Below are positions 35,305-47,071 of a stretch of DNA of 64,000 nt, piece after piece. The translations under genes were made by a program, and so were the position numbers. How positions within the stretch are numbered: position 1 is the stretch's first letter; every line of letters begins with the position of its first letter. Location of the stretch: NCBI GenBank assembly GCA_964019155.1, contig OZ025243.1:88160945-88224944 (forward strand), read 5' to 3'. The notes beneath the pieces are model-generated. The model had not been told where the DNA came from. It made no database searches and worked only from the letters and a program-made list of their open reading frames with translations. Origin of the DNA: Osedax fenrisi (Eukaryota > Annelida > Polychaeta > Sabellida > Siboglinidae).

Positions 35305-35660
35305 TGGTGATTTTAACATTGATATCTCAAATAAAAAAAAATTATTATTAATTGACAATTTTATTGATTTATTTTACCAATTTAGTTTTTTTCCAACTAT
35401 AAATAAACCAACACGTATTCAAAATAATTGCATGTGACTAATTGATAATATATTTACTAATACTAATAAAGATTATGATCAAAATGATATACATATAAAT
35501 GATATTACTGATCATTTTCCAATTTCACTTTCAATTAAAAATATGTTTTCTAAGGTGAATGATACTACTAATAATTTAAACTACTATAGAACCATTGATA
35601 AGAATAATATAACTAATTTAATTGATAAATTAAAATTTACAGATTGGAAATTTATATATA
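35305..35660 (+). pseudogene. LINE endonuclease C-terminal half
   Basis: Reads GGDFNIDISNKKKLLLIDNF, then FFPTINKPTRIQNNCM, a stop, LIDNIFTNTNK and DITDHFPISLSIKN. GDFN (Asp-Asn), the PTR..., LIDNIF and TDHFP blocks are the last four APE motifs. The N-terminal half with the Asn and Glu motifs is missing. Confidence 0.8.
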
Positions 35661-36139
35661 GTATTGAAGATATTTAATTAGCTTGTTATACTCTATTGTC
35701 TTACCTCACTGAAATATATCACTCATTTTCTTTAATTAAAAAAATTCAATCTAGTAATTCCAAAAATAAATTTCCATGGATTGATAAATCTATAAAAAAA
35801 GAGATATTAAAAAAAATAAATTATATAATAAATTTATTTCTAACTCTTGCCAAGAGAATAAATATGCATATAGATTACAAAGGAATAAATGCACAACATT
35901 AATACGCGAATCCGAAATTAAATATAATTCAATTTTGTTAAATAATTCTAAAAATAAAATGAGACGTTTAAATAAATTATTGAATGATGGTACCTGTAAA
36001 TCAGATAATTTTATTTTTTTTGTGATGACGATCTTGAAGTTTCTAATAAATTTAACGAATATTTCAGTGAGATTGGATCTAATCTGTCTAAAATAATTAA
36101 TCCAGTATCTAATATTGATAATTATATTAATCAAATTCC

Positions 36140-37643
36140 TATTCTATCATCGCACTTCTTCAAACCCACATCAGTAAATGAAATTATTCAGATTATAGAC
36201 AAATCTAAAAATAGCTTTACATGCGATTACTATGATATTAATATGAATTTTATTAAATTAATAGGTAATTATATTGCTATTCCTCTCACATATTTATTTA
36301 ATAAATGTATTACAATTGGATATTTCCCATATTATCTAAAAATTGCCAAAGTTATAGTTATTCATAAGAGCATTAAGAAAAATGATATGGGTAATTATAG
36401 ACCTATCTCATTACTTCATCAAATGTCTAAAATTTTAGAAAAAATTATTAAAGAACGTCTTCTAAATTATATTAATAAACATAATATTTTGAGAGATAAT
36501 CAATTTGGTTTTAGAGTAGGCAGGTCTACCGCAAATGCAGTAGACTGATTAGTAGATAGTATTTATAAAAAAGTAGATAGTAAATATAAATGTTTAACTG
36601 TATCTATAGATCTAAAGAAAGCTTTTGATACATTAGATAATGGTATATTATTTAAAAAGTTATCTAATTTTGGTATCAGAGGAATATCGCTTGATTTATT
36701 ACATAGCTATCTAACTAATAGAAAACAATATGTGTCTTACAACAATATTGACTCTAATTTACGTAGAATGAATATAGGTGTACCTCAGGGATCTGTACTG
36801 GGACCGTTACTGTTTCTGCTTTATATTAATGATATCACTAGAGTTATGGATGAAAATAGCTGTATTCTATTTGCTGATGACACTACGCTGCTATTTACTG
36901 ATATGGACCACTGTGCATTTGAAAATAAAGCTAACAAATATATTGGTTACATCTATTCATGGTTATGCTTTAATAAACTAATATTAAATTTAGATAAAAC
37001 GTCGTATACGACTTTTGGCCTTTATAAGCCTCATACATTTAACATTTCACTAAACGACTTACATATTATATGTACTAATGAATTCAAATTTCTTGGTGTC
37101 ACTATTGACAATAGACTCACTTGGAAACCTCATATTACAATATTAGCTTCTCAGTTATCTAGAATACTAGCAGTAATTTACAAACTTAGAAATACAATTG
37201 ATAAACAGTCTATAATTAACAGTCAATTATTATTACTGTATAATTCTTTATTTCATTCAAGATTAACGTATTGTGCTGCCTCTTGGGGGTCAAATTATAA
37301 GCATACTTTAAATAAGATAATTATTCTGCAAAACAAAGTATTGAAATGTATATATAAACTACCATTACGATCTAATATTGATTTTATCTATAAAAGACAT
37401 AATATTTTAAAATTATGTGATATAGTTAATATAACATCATTAAAAAATGCATATATTGCTTATACTGATAATGCTAACACTAATCTCTTACGTACATTTT
37501 TCAAAAGTACTTATACATTAACTAGACCTAGATACGCATTTGTTATTCCTAAATGTAGATTAAATATTAGCATACATGCAGTACATTTTGCTAGTATTAA
37601 ACTATGGAATAAACTAAATACAAAGATGAAATTGGTAATATAA
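36140..37643 (+). pseudogene. LINE reverse transcriptase with intact FADD, one premature stop
   Basis: One reading frame carries the whole RT and C-terminus, broken only by a TGA at 36546-36548. From the first half: KNSFTCDYYDINMNFIK, IAKVIVIHKSIKKNDMGNYR, LRDNQFGFRVGRSTANAVD-stop. After it: LVDSIYKKVDSKYK, VSIDLKKAFDTLDN, GVPQGSVLGPLLF, CILFADDTTLLF, FKFLGVTIDNRLTWKPH, LLYNSLFHSRLTYCAASWG and the closing ASIKLWNKLNTKMK. All RT motifs including both catalytic aspartates remain. Frame upstream (35660-36140) is broken more heavily. Confidence 0.92.
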
Positions 37644-38299
37644 ATATATATAAAATTTATATTTATAAAGTTATTCATTAAAAAGTCAAAAATTTCTTAT
37701 ATTGATAATTATTAATTTTACTATTACTAACAATATTCAATTTTATTAACATATATACACATTTCATATTCTTCCTGGTTAATCTGGATGGATAATACTG
37801 GCTACTACTTGTGAAGCTATCAATGTATCATCAAAGCTGCAATGATAACTTATTTGTTATATGCTATTATTATTTTATTATTTGTATTATTATGATTATA
37901 CACTCCGTTTATTTACTTGGTTTATATGCATCGTTCAAGTGTGTACTGTGGTTATATAGGATGATACATATGCATGTTTGAAATGCTAACAATACAGAGT
38001 TTGATATACTAAAGGTCTGGTCAACCCATATGGGGCATGGGCAACCCTGAGGCTTCCTTCATTTGTTGATTCTCATAATTACTTATGGTGATCACTTGTT
38101 CGATGTGATGGCTAATATTATTATTTAAAAAAATGTTTAAATATCTTTATAAAATTGTTATATAATATATTATGCATATGGCATTATTAAGGTCAAATAC
38201 CTCGAAAGTCTTCTAACTATTTTATTTTTCCATTTATTGTTTTTCTTTTATAATGATTACAATAATACAATTTATCTTATCTTATCTTATCTTATCTTA

Positions 38300-38627
38300 T
38301 ATATACAAAAAAAATATACACACTTATAAGTAATATTACTTATATAATAATTATATTGTATTATTTTTTCAAATTAATTTATCTAAGAATAATTATGTTC
38401 CTATATGTATTACAAATACGACAGGGATCTCAATTATTTATATAATTTAATAATTTTTTTATATTATATAAATTTATATATATATATATATATTCCATTT
38501 GTATTATATATAATTCAATTAAATTATATACATAAAATCGACTTGAATATATGCCTATATATATAAATATATTATTTATATATATATAACTTTTATTTAT
38601 ATTCAATAAACCATATTAAATTAAATT

Positions 38628-38664
<37 letters not shown>

Positions 38665-39150
38665 TTATATAGTTACAATTTTTTTTGCAATATTCAATGC
38701 ATTGACACACTTAAAATGTACGTAAAATGTATAGTTCTACTTCATATCGATTATCTATTATATGTAAATTACATACAATGCATTTCATTTCTAATGAATT
38801 CAATATCTCCTTTATGTAAATATTCAATATTATTATATTTAATTTTATTTATTTATAATATAGAATAGCAGGATCTTGTAACATGTATGAACAGAACACG
38901 ATTCATAAGGCATCTAATATATTTGTATTTATTAACGAACATTTTGAATTGGAAATAGGTGACAAAAAGGTTACATTGCGTATTTTAAATATATTAAACT
39001 AAAATTCAAAACAAAACATATACATAAACTCAAATAAATGGATTATTAATAGAATATCTATTGCATTATAATATATATTATTTAATAAGATACCATCTTT
39101 AAATACGTGTTTAGTCATGTCTGACTATCTCCTCCTATCGTAAGGATAAC

Positions 39151-39197
<47 letters not shown>

Positions 39198-39368
39198 TTG
39201 GGCACATTTATTAAATAAAATGCAAATGTATTCATTTATATTCACTATCACAATATATTTGGATCTGTGATAAAAATTATATTTATTTTGAAATACATAT
39301 ATATATATAAAAATAAGTTAAATTCTGCATTTGGATACGCTAAATAATACGCTTAAATAATAATAACA

Positions 39369-39417
<49 letters not shown>

Positions 39418-39422
39418 AATTT
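38300..39422. other. AT-rich stretch with (TA)n tracts
   Basis: TA runs at 38630-38661, 39153-39195 and 39372-39414. No gene. Confidence 0.7.
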
Positions 39423-39704
39423 GCTTATGTGGGTCAATTGGTTAAGTCGTCATACACACAATCATTAGGACGCGGGTTCGAGCCCCGTTCGGACAACTAC
39501 AATATGTTTAAAATATTATTTAGAAATAATCTTATATAATTATGTATACATAAATGATCGGCTCTCGTTAAAACATGGATGCCTTAACATGAGAGCGGCT
39601 TCGTATGTACATTAGAACCATATGGTTATAAGTGAACACTTCATTTAAGTTCCTGGATGGGATGAAAGGACTCCATCAAATAACATCATATAACATCAAC
39701 AATA

Positions 39705-39708
<4 letters not shown>
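39423..39708 (+). mobile_element. tRNA-derived SINE-like unit
   Basis: Box A TGGGTCAATTGG (39430-39441) fits TRGYNNARNNGG with one mismatch, and box B GGTTCGAGCCC (39475-39485) is perfect, 33 nt apart: an internal pol III promoter. Downstream is a non-tRNA body with gatcggctctcgttaaaacatgg...gcggcttcgta and gttcctggatgggatgaaagg, then atcatataacatcaacaatacc and a (TA)n. The 5' acceptor stem does not pair with tcggaca after the T-arm, so it is not a working tRNA gene. A SINE is the best reading, shown by one copy only. Confidence 0.6.
39430..39485 (+). promoter_or_regulatory. Pol III type 2 internal promoter (A and B boxes)
   Basis: A box at 39430-39441 and B box at 39475-39485, the order and spacing found in tRNA genes and tRNA-derived SINEs. 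Confidence 0.6.

Positions 39709-39748
<40 letters not shown>
39709..39748. repeat. (TA)n, possible hAT target site
   Basis: TA run ending exactly where the hAT-like terminus begins at 39749; the matching right terminus at 54913 is followed by tatatatat. An 8-bp TATATATA duplication is therefore possible but cannot be told apart from microsatellite. Confidence 0.8.
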
Positions 39749-39751
<3 letters not shown>

Positions 39752-39990
39752 GCGTCGGAAGGATGGGAAAGGTATCGGACCCCTCATTCAAAAATATGGG
39801 GGGGGGGGGCTAATTATGTTTTGCCCCCCCCCATTAAATGTGTTATAATAAATGTTATATATATATTAAATATAGTATATTGTCTTTGTTAATATACATT
39901 TTTGCTAGAGAATTGTACCAAAAATATAGGGGGGTGGTTGTACCAAACTATTTGTTGCCACCCTCCATGTAATATGATACTATTTTAGAT

Positions 39991-40290
39991 AGATACTTTA
40001 TATCTGGCGATATTCAGAATGACATTATTCAACTATATAAAAGTGTATTATTAAATATTTTATTGAAAGATATTAATGGGACTTAAATTCAATGTGATTG
40101 AATTTAAGATATACCCGGAAGTGAGCAGGACTATTTAGAGGTTAATTATTTGACATCAACACTAGAAATTAAAGAAATATGTATAGTAATATGTAATATG
40201 ACTGAGGCTACAATTTGGGAAAATATAGCAAATTTAATTTTATCTGAACTTGAAAATATTAACTAGCCTATTTCTAAATTAAGAGAACAG
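39991..40290 (+). pseudogene. hAT (DUF4371-type) transposase, N-terminal piece
   Basis: One frame with stops reads RYFISGDIQNDIIQLYKSVLL, then LKDINGT, DIPGSEQDYLEVNYL, MTEATIWENIANLILSELEN and ISKLREQ. This follows the DUF4371 pattern in hAT/ZMYM-type transposases: IQNdII, LL.kI..., DIs..EQ (catalytic-Asp region), iTGE.iae.IL..L and the CRGQGYDGASNM motif, which is cut after REQ by the 6.3-kb element. DUF4371 proteins carry out cut-and-paste transposition; this one is dead from stops and insertions. Confidence 0.75.
40289..40290. other. AG target-site duplication, left copy
   Basis: AG here and at 46580-46581. Removing one AG and the element between them restores REQ-SSDDADNVAGK in frame, which fits the RGQ-GYDGASNMSGK spacing of the family. 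Confidence 0.7.
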
Positions 40291-40299
40291 CCCAGCAAA

Positions 40300-40805
40300 C
40301 ATTAACAGCTTCATAACCGACTCATAACATCATAACATCCTTAAAACAGCATATTCTAAATTAAAACAGCCTCATATCTGCTTCTTAACAGGATCTTATG
40401 AAAAAAACAGCCTAATATCAGACTCATAACAGCATTATGGTAATATCCTCATAACAGCCTACATAAATTCTATAAAAACAGCCTCATAACAGATTCATAA
40501 CAGCATTATGATAATATCCTCATACATTATATATAAAACAGCCTCATAACAGCAATATGATAATATCCTCATAATAGCCTACATTAATTCTATAAAAACA
40601 GCCTCATAACAGACTCATAACAGAATTATGATAATATCCTCATAAATTATATAAAAACAGCCTAATATCAGACTCATAACAGCATTATGGTAATATCCTC
40701 ATAAGAGCCTACATAAATTATATAAAACAGCCTCATAACAGATTCATAACAGCATTATGATAATATCCGCATATTAACCTACATACATTTCATAAAAACA
40801 GTCGG
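40300..40805. repeat. Left subterminal array (cctcataacag...cattatgataatatc)n
   Basis: Tandem units of about 50-110 bp: cctcataacagattcataacag, cattatgataatatcctcat, aacagcctacataaattcta, taaaaacag. Directly inside the left terminus. Confidence 0.85.
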
Positions 40806-40868
40806 GTAAGGCTATATCACAGAACTAGAGAGAATATATTTCAGTAATTTCTTATAATTTTCTAATAA

Positions 40869-40871
<3 letters not shown>

Positions 40872-40926
<55 letters not shown>

Positions 40927-40931
40927 TATAT
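40872..40931. repeat. (TA)n microsatellite
   Basis: About 60 bp of TA within the 6.3-kb element. Confidence 0.96.
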
Positions 40932-41261
40932 GGATAGCATAAATATGTGTTTCACCATAGATTTATAGTTTACAATGTAAAATACAGATCTATGCATTTA
41001 AATAATTCTGTTTTTATACTGTATTCTGTAATATACAAAGATTATAATCAAAGATAATTACTAAAAATATAATTTAAAATTTAAATTGTAATATAAAGTT
41101 TTCCTATATCATTTAATTCAATTTATAAGATAATAAAGTGGCTCAACAAAATAGTAAGTAGACATAATATTATATTATATATTAATATAATTGTATATAT
41201 ATACCGTTGTAGCTATATATTAGTTTAGTATTTAAGTTATTTAAAAAATAAATTTATTTAT

Positions 41262-41348
41262 AATTATTAAAAGTTTCAACACGAAACCAAACGTTTTAAT
41301 AATAATTATGATAAAATAAAGTGTATTATCATAATTAAATAACTCATA

Positions 41349-41389
<41 letters not shown>

Positions 41390-42190
41390 ATATTTATAAC
41401 TAAATTATTTAATAAATATAATTAAAATAATTATTATTTTATGAAGGATATTAATTAATAATAATTATTATAAATTATAATATAATTATTATAATTATTA
41501 TAATAATACGATATGTTAAGGTAGCCAGTAACCTCGTACAAGTAATTTCGTACGAGTAATTTCGCACGACATGTTACATGTAATTTATTTCATAATAATA
41601 CAGTTTTTATACGATTATATATAATAACTTAGTATATATTGATATCATATATTGTATTATATTATTGTATTATCTATATTCGTATAAGAACTGTATAATT
41701 ATGAAATAAATTAAATTTAATAATTCGTACGAGATTACTAAATAAGTCGTACGAAATTACCTTTTATACACGTATGTGTATATTTTACAGTGTATTTAGG
41801 CGTAGTACTACACGTGTGAATATGCTATGTTATATAGATATATAGTATTTATGCATAGTAATACTCGTTTGTTTTACATTCGTATTGAAATTCTATTAAC
41901 TAATATTAATTATATGTACTATTTATATACTGTATTTGTATGTTATTATGTATATACTACTGTTTACAACTTATTATGGGTCTAAGCTCCGCCCCCTTTT
42001 GACCCCGCTCGCTCGCATTCGCATTTTCAATTCGCCGTTCGTGACTGTTATCCGTACGGCCGGGATTACCTCGTAAGAGATTACTGGCATTCCTAAGAGT
42101 TATTTAATTTTGATAACAAATACTTTATTTTATCATAATTTTATTAAAACATTCGGTTTCATGTTGAAACCTGGGTTGAAACTTTTAACA
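41262..42190. repeat. Nested inverted repeat, about 930 bp
   Basis: Outer arms 41262-41323 (aaaagtttcaacacgaaacc...ttatgataaaataaagt) and 42126-42190 (its complement) agree over about 60 bp. Inside them GCCAGTAACCTCGTAC (41525) pairs with the complement at 42066-42090. Further in, taatttatttcataataatacag (41581) pairs with 41690-41712. The middle (41980-42062) is unusually GC-rich with clustered ccgccccc, ctcgctcgcattcgc. A related sequence (agtgatcacgt ... cgtacgagatcattgg) lies at 42998-43158. Likely one foldback element inserted in another. Confidence 0.75.
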
Positions 42191-42660
42191 TTATGATAAT
42201 GTTAAATTAAATGTAATTATAATTTTCAAGTAGTACTATAGTATAGTCAATATTTTTTTTATTTATGTTCATGTGATTATTTATAATACACTTAATTACG
42301 TTATAACGTATAAATACATGAATAACTTGTCTTATCAGACTTGTAAAAGTAAAAGTATATATTTAAAATTAGAATCACGTAAGAGCTTTAAATAACGAAT
42401 TAGACAGTTCTAAATAGATCACTAAATTGCGTATACAATTTATATGTTCATAAATATTATTCCTAAATTATTATTTTATATATATTATATGATATAATTA
42501 TTATAATAATATAATATTATATTATATTATATTAAAATTTAATAATTAAATATATTTAATAGTAGAAATATATATTCTAGTAATTTGTTTATTATATTGT
42601 ATTCATTATAGTATACTTATGATTAGTATAATGATTATACCTACTATATATATATATATG

Positions 42661-42739
42661 TAGGGTAATTGTCTCGACAAGCAGCAATGCTTCTACAATT
42701 ACCCAGGTACTCTTATCTAAATCTGATAATAATAATAAT

Positions 42740-42745
<6 letters not shown>
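42661..42745 (+). repeat. LINE-type 3' tail, (AAT)n, relative of 33355-33445
   Basis: See 33355-33445 for the shared words; followed by (AAT)n and a (TA)n run at 42744-42779. Confidence 0.7.
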
Positions 42746-42782
<37 letters not shown>

Positions 42783-43670
42783 CACTATCAAAGTTACTTT
42801 GAAAGTATAATAATTATGAAAATATAAAATCTATTTAAAACCGTAACTTTTTTTATTTAGAACTCTCACGCGATTCTATTTTTAATATTTACGATTATAA
42901 CTATAGTTATTAGTTACCTATAGGATACCATTTATAATTGATTACTTTTTTTAAATATTAATATTAATTAACCTATATTATATACTATATAATATGTAAG
43001 GTAATCAGTGATCACGTGTGGAGTGTTTTAATTTGGTTTTATAATTTTGTGTCCAATATCAATTCTTCTATTTATAAATAATTATTTAAATTAACATTGC
43101 GCAAGATCACCAATATTGACGAGATCACGATCACTTCGTACGAGATCATTGGAATCCATATTTAATACACTAATAAATTATATAGTGATTATATAATATA
43201 GTATTATATTACTATTGTAAATATATATATTTTATTATCTAATAGACTATCTATAGATATATATATATATTTTATAATTTATTTATAATTTGAAGTACAA
43301 TATTAAATATTAAATATGTTTATATATTTTAGCATACATATTTGTGCTAAAATCCTATTTTTAATCTCCTATATTATATAGGTATAATTACTTTTATGAT
43401 ATATTAATATGATGTAGTATTTAAATTTATATTACTAACTAAATATTTGTGTTTTACATTCAGTACATTCATATTACACAATGCATATTCTTATGATGAT
43501 GTTTATATTAAATATAGTATATTTGATATTTATTCTAGCAAGATAGCCTATGATTTAAAAGTGTTGATGATGTGGGTATGACTATGTTTATGGCTAGAAC
43601 TAGTATATTGGTAGTGATTTTATTATCTTATAAATTACTTATTCAATAATAAAATAATTTATTTAGCTAT

Positions 43671-45441
43671 CTTATTTTTTATTGATAGCTTGACTTATGG
43701 ATACTACAGATTATAACCAGAGCTATACATATAATCATATATCAAACATTTTAAACTATAATGTAAACCTATTAATTTTTATTAAATATATAAGTTTACT
43801 TATAATCTTATTTATATATATTATACATTCATCTATATTACAACAGCAGTCCTTGAATATCATTGACATGACACCTTCAAGATGAACAAGAGCAGTCCAT
43901 ATACTTTCGCCTTCGAGATAACAAATACGTTAGAAAATATTATTACTTTATACTTACGACTATTTCTACTTTATATTTTTCGTATAATGTATATATAGAT
44001 ATATTTGCTAACAAAAATAAATCATTCAACAGCAATCCATGATATTATGTGACATAACACCTTCGATATTAATGCAGAATCCCATGTCCGACTTCTATGA
44101 TACCAGCTTAGAGATGACAATATATTTCCGTAACCTTTCTAGTTCGAGATAACAATAACGTTAGCAAATATTTATACTTTCAACTATATATTTGATTAAA
44201 TATAAACTCAATTCATCAACAGCAGTTCATGATATTTAGTGCTGTGTCGCCTTCACGATGACAATAGAATTCTGTGATAATCAATGACGTGGTGCCTTAT
44301 AGATAACAATAGTAGTCTGTGACGCCTTCGCGATGACTATACAATCTAAGTGAAGCCTTCATTAGATACTGACTGATCAAGCTAGTAGCATTAGTACATA
44401 TGCAATCTTATATTATATTATGTATTTAATAGATCGTATAATAAATATTCCGCCTGAAGTAATGTAATGAGACAATTTAGTCATACCAACTTTTATATTG
44501 GGACATTATATTGTAATATAATCTTATAAATTACTAATATTTTAGGTAACATTTTGTATTTAGTTATCATATTTTATTGGCAAGCTTGACGTATATTTCT
44601 TTATAGACATTTATATGTATATATATATATATATAAGTGGATATAGGTTGTTAGCAATGGAACACGTATTTTGAAATCAACGGCTAAAATGAACACTGTG
44701 CATTGTACAGTCAACAAGATTAAGCCTTATAAGTCATAATGTTATAACACATAAAATATATCTTCCTTATATAATCTAGCATGTAAGTGTCATTTAGTAA
44801 GTAAAGAAGTGGTCATATTTTCATAGGTTATGATTCATTTGTATATATTGTTGTTATTTTATTATCTTCAAAGCCACTCTCATGCTAATACAATACAATT
44901 ATAATGAGAGCTAATACATATAAATATATATCAAAAACTATACACAAACCTATTACTTTATATTACTTATATAAGTTTACTTATAATCTTATTTATATAT
45001 ATTATATATCCATTTAGATGACAACAGCAGCCCATAATTATCATTGACATGCTTTTTCAAGATGAACAACAGCAGTCAATATACTTTCACCTTCGAGATA
45101 ACAACTATGTTAGCAAATATTTATACTTGCGACTATATCAACTATATATTTACTTAAATAAAAATCACTCAATACACATCTGAACGGGTCGAGATAACTA
45201 CATCAGTCCATGATAATCATTGACATGGAGCCTTAGATATAAAAATAGCAGTCGGTGCTTCCTTTGTGATTATCATGGAATCTCCGTGAAGCCCTCTTAA
45301 ATACATGCTAGTAGCATGATTCAATATGCAACCTTATATTATATTGTGTATTTAATAGATCGTGGAATAAATAGTCTACCTGGAATAGGAATATAATGTG
45401 AAAATGTAGTCATGCCGACTTTAACAGTGGGACATTATATT
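43671..45441. repeat. Duplicated module with degenerate cagcagtccatgat repeats
   Basis: 43671-44516 and 44566/44900-45441 are two ragged copies. Shared words: atataagtttacttataatcttatttatatatatta, attgacatg, cttcgagataacaa, gttagcaaatatttatactt, tgtatttaatagatcgt, gggacattatattg at both ends. Inside each copy, caacagcagtccatgata..cattgacatg.cgccttcgagatgacaa repeats several times. No ORF. Probably the former core of the 6.3-kb element. Confidence 0.75.
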
Positions 45442-46010
45442 GTCGGTCGACGCTACATGCGTTCAGATATGTTTAACGTTTCTCAGCTATGCTGGAGGCA
45501 ATTATTATTACATTATTTGCCACTTAGTATATATTATGTTATATATGTGTTATACAACACCCCACTATGTAAACGCATATAATGGGCTATTCATATTGTA
45601 TGTCGAACTATATATCGGACAACTATTATATAATATGTTTACTGTCTCACGATATATAGTTTGACGCACGCATTAAGTGTGTCGCGTACTTCGTGCACCT
45701 AAGGAATACGTATTCCTGATTGGTCCATGTAATTACTTCGCCACGCTATGCATTGAACTTGAATAGCACTTGTAGGGCGCCCCTAAAACATCGCAGACGC
45801 ACTGCCCGCTTTCGTAATAAATATGACCAATACATAAACCAGCTTATTCATTAAACCTAATAATATTCTTAACAACTTAACAATATATAATTAGAAAGGT
45901 TTTTTAAATGTATCTAATTAGGTGTTATTAAGTAGTGTATTTGTTTTCCCTCAAATAAAGTGTAAAACCGTTTATTGAGTTGTACTACTCATTTGGCCTA
46001 AAAGTATACT
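45442..46010. other. Moderately GC-containing stretch, no gene recognised
   Basis: 45440-45830 is richer in G/C (gacgcacgcattaagtgtgtcgcg, gggcgcccctaaaacatcgcagacgc) and open for 74 codons on the plus strand (45440-45664), but the translation (hydrophobic, Tyr-rich) resembles nothing I know. Confidence 0.4.
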
Positions 46011-46019
46011 TTTCTAAAT

Positions 46020-46530
46020 ACTTTAATAATATATCATCATATAATATCCTCATAAATGCATAATATAACAGACTAAGCACAGCCTTACAACATTATCATA
46101 TAATACCCTTATAACAGCTTAACTACAGCCTCATAAAATCATCATATAATATCCAATTTACAGCTTCATAACATCATCATATAACAGCCTAATAACTGCC
46201 TAATATAACAGCTAATTTACAGCCTCATAACATCATCATATAGCAGTCTAATAACTGCCTAATATAACAGCCAATTTACAGCTTCATAACATCATCATAT
46301 AACAGCCTAATAACTGCTTCCTATAACAGCCTAATTACTGCCTCATAACATCATCATATAACTGTCTAATATAACATCCTAATTACTGCCTCATAACATC
46401 ATCATATAACAGCCTAATAACTGCTTCATATAACAGCCTAATTACTGCATCTTAACATCCTCACAACAGCCTCATAACATCATCATAACTGCCTCATATA
46501 ACATCATCTGTCTACACATTAGGCTATTTT
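46020..46530. repeat. Right subterminal array (cagcctcataacatcatcatataa)n
   Basis: Tandem units of about 60 bp with taataactgcctaatataacagcc and tcataacatcatcatataacag. The last 50-60 bp before the terminus turn to the opposite strand (atgaggctgttatgag), giving the inverted end. Confidence 0.85.
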
Positions 46531-46579
46531 TTTATGAGGCTGTTATGAGTATGTTATGAGGCTGTTAATGTTTGCTGGG

Positions 46580-46799
46580 AGTCATCTGACGATGCAGATA
46601 ATGTTGCTGGTAAATGTAATATTGTAACGACTATAATAATGACTAGATAACCATTAGCTTTTTATATACACTGTGGAGCTCATCGCACAAACTTAATAAA
46701 ATAATCATTAGATAATAATATAAATATAGGAAAGGCTTGAGAGTGGTTCATGATTTGTGATTATTATATGACCAAACTATAAAATTCCGGAATGTATAC
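46580..46799 (+). pseudogene. hAT (DUF4371-type) transposase, middle piece
   Basis: Begins at the right AG duplication: SSDDADNVAGKCN, then after a stop PLAFYIHCGAHRTNLIK, then in another frame LRVVHDL-stop-LLYDQTIKFRNVY. The first matches the GYDGASNMSGK motif; HCGAHRTNL matches HC.AHRLNL, which is among the most conserved points of hAT/ZMYM transposases; the last matches the ...FRN.f block after it. The Ty3/gypsy LTR begins right after FRNVY. Confidence 0.78.
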
Positions 46800-47060
46800 T
46801 GATAAGTATATAAGTATAGATGTATAATAGATTATATATATATATATTATTGAATAAGTTAACTTGTGTATTTATAGTTTATTACATGACTGCCTGTGCA
46901 CGCGGGACGATCATACGATGCGTGTAGGTGAAGCACGCCACGGTGCGTGCGTCGACCCAATTAGTTTGGACGACAAGAAGTTATATAACATTTATCCGTT
47001 ATCTGGATCATGAACAAACATGTACATTTATAGAGCGTGTAAACATATAGACATATAACA
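46800..47060 (-). repeat. 3' LTR, 261 bp
   Basis: On the minus strand runs TGTTATATGTCTATATG to ATACTTATCA, bounded by a polypurine tract. The part 46803-46917 matches 50945-51061 with few differences (attattgaataagttaacttgtg, tttattacatgactgcctg, cacgcgggacgatcatacg). No target duplication can be scored because the 5' LTR outer end is missing. Confidence 0.8.
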
Positions 47061-47071
47061 TCCTCTCTCCT
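47061..47071 (-). other. Polypurine tract
   Basis: AGGAGAGAGGA on the minus strand directly before the 3' LTR's TGTT: the plus-strand primer site used in LTR element replication. Confidence 0.75.

Larger units (their letters stand above)
35305..38299 (+). mobile_element. LINE, 5'-truncated in the endonuclease
   Basis: Plus-strand non-LTR element from the middle of the AP endonuclease to a (TTATC)n tail at 38272-38299. The ORF2 end at 37643 is followed by a 630-bp 3' UTR (with ctggtcaacccatatggggcatgggcaaccctgagg at 38012-38048). The RT wording (IDLKKAFDTLD, GVPQGSVLGPLLFLLYINDI, FADDTTLLF) differs from the minus-strand LINE at 4-7 kb, so it is another family, probably also within the jockey/CR1 branch. 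Confidence 0.87.
40291..46579. mobile_element. 6,289-bp TIR element with subterminal tandem arrays, inserted in the hAT transposase
   Basis: Ends CCCAGCAAACATTAACAG (40291) and its exact complement (to 46579); beyond 19 bp the arms still agree partly (tcataac words). Each end has about 500 bp of tandem cctcataacag-type repeats. Inside lie a nested inverted repeat (41.26-42.19 kb), a LINE tail (42661) and a duplicated module (43.69-45.44 kb). No transposase or other protein is visible, so it looks non-autonomous despite its size, unless the coding part is decayed beyond recognition. Boundaries are confirmed by the interrupted reading frame on both sides and a 2-bp AG duplication. Family not recognised. 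Confidence 0.75.

Noticed and set aside
39421..39495. Functional tRNA gene
   Set aside because: A and B boxes are good, but the acceptor and D stems do not pair, so a SINE head is more likely.
45440..45664. 74-codon plus-strand frame rich in Tyr and hydrophobic residues
   Set aside because: No resemblance to a family and no conserved neighbour; probably chance opening in a less AT-rich patch.
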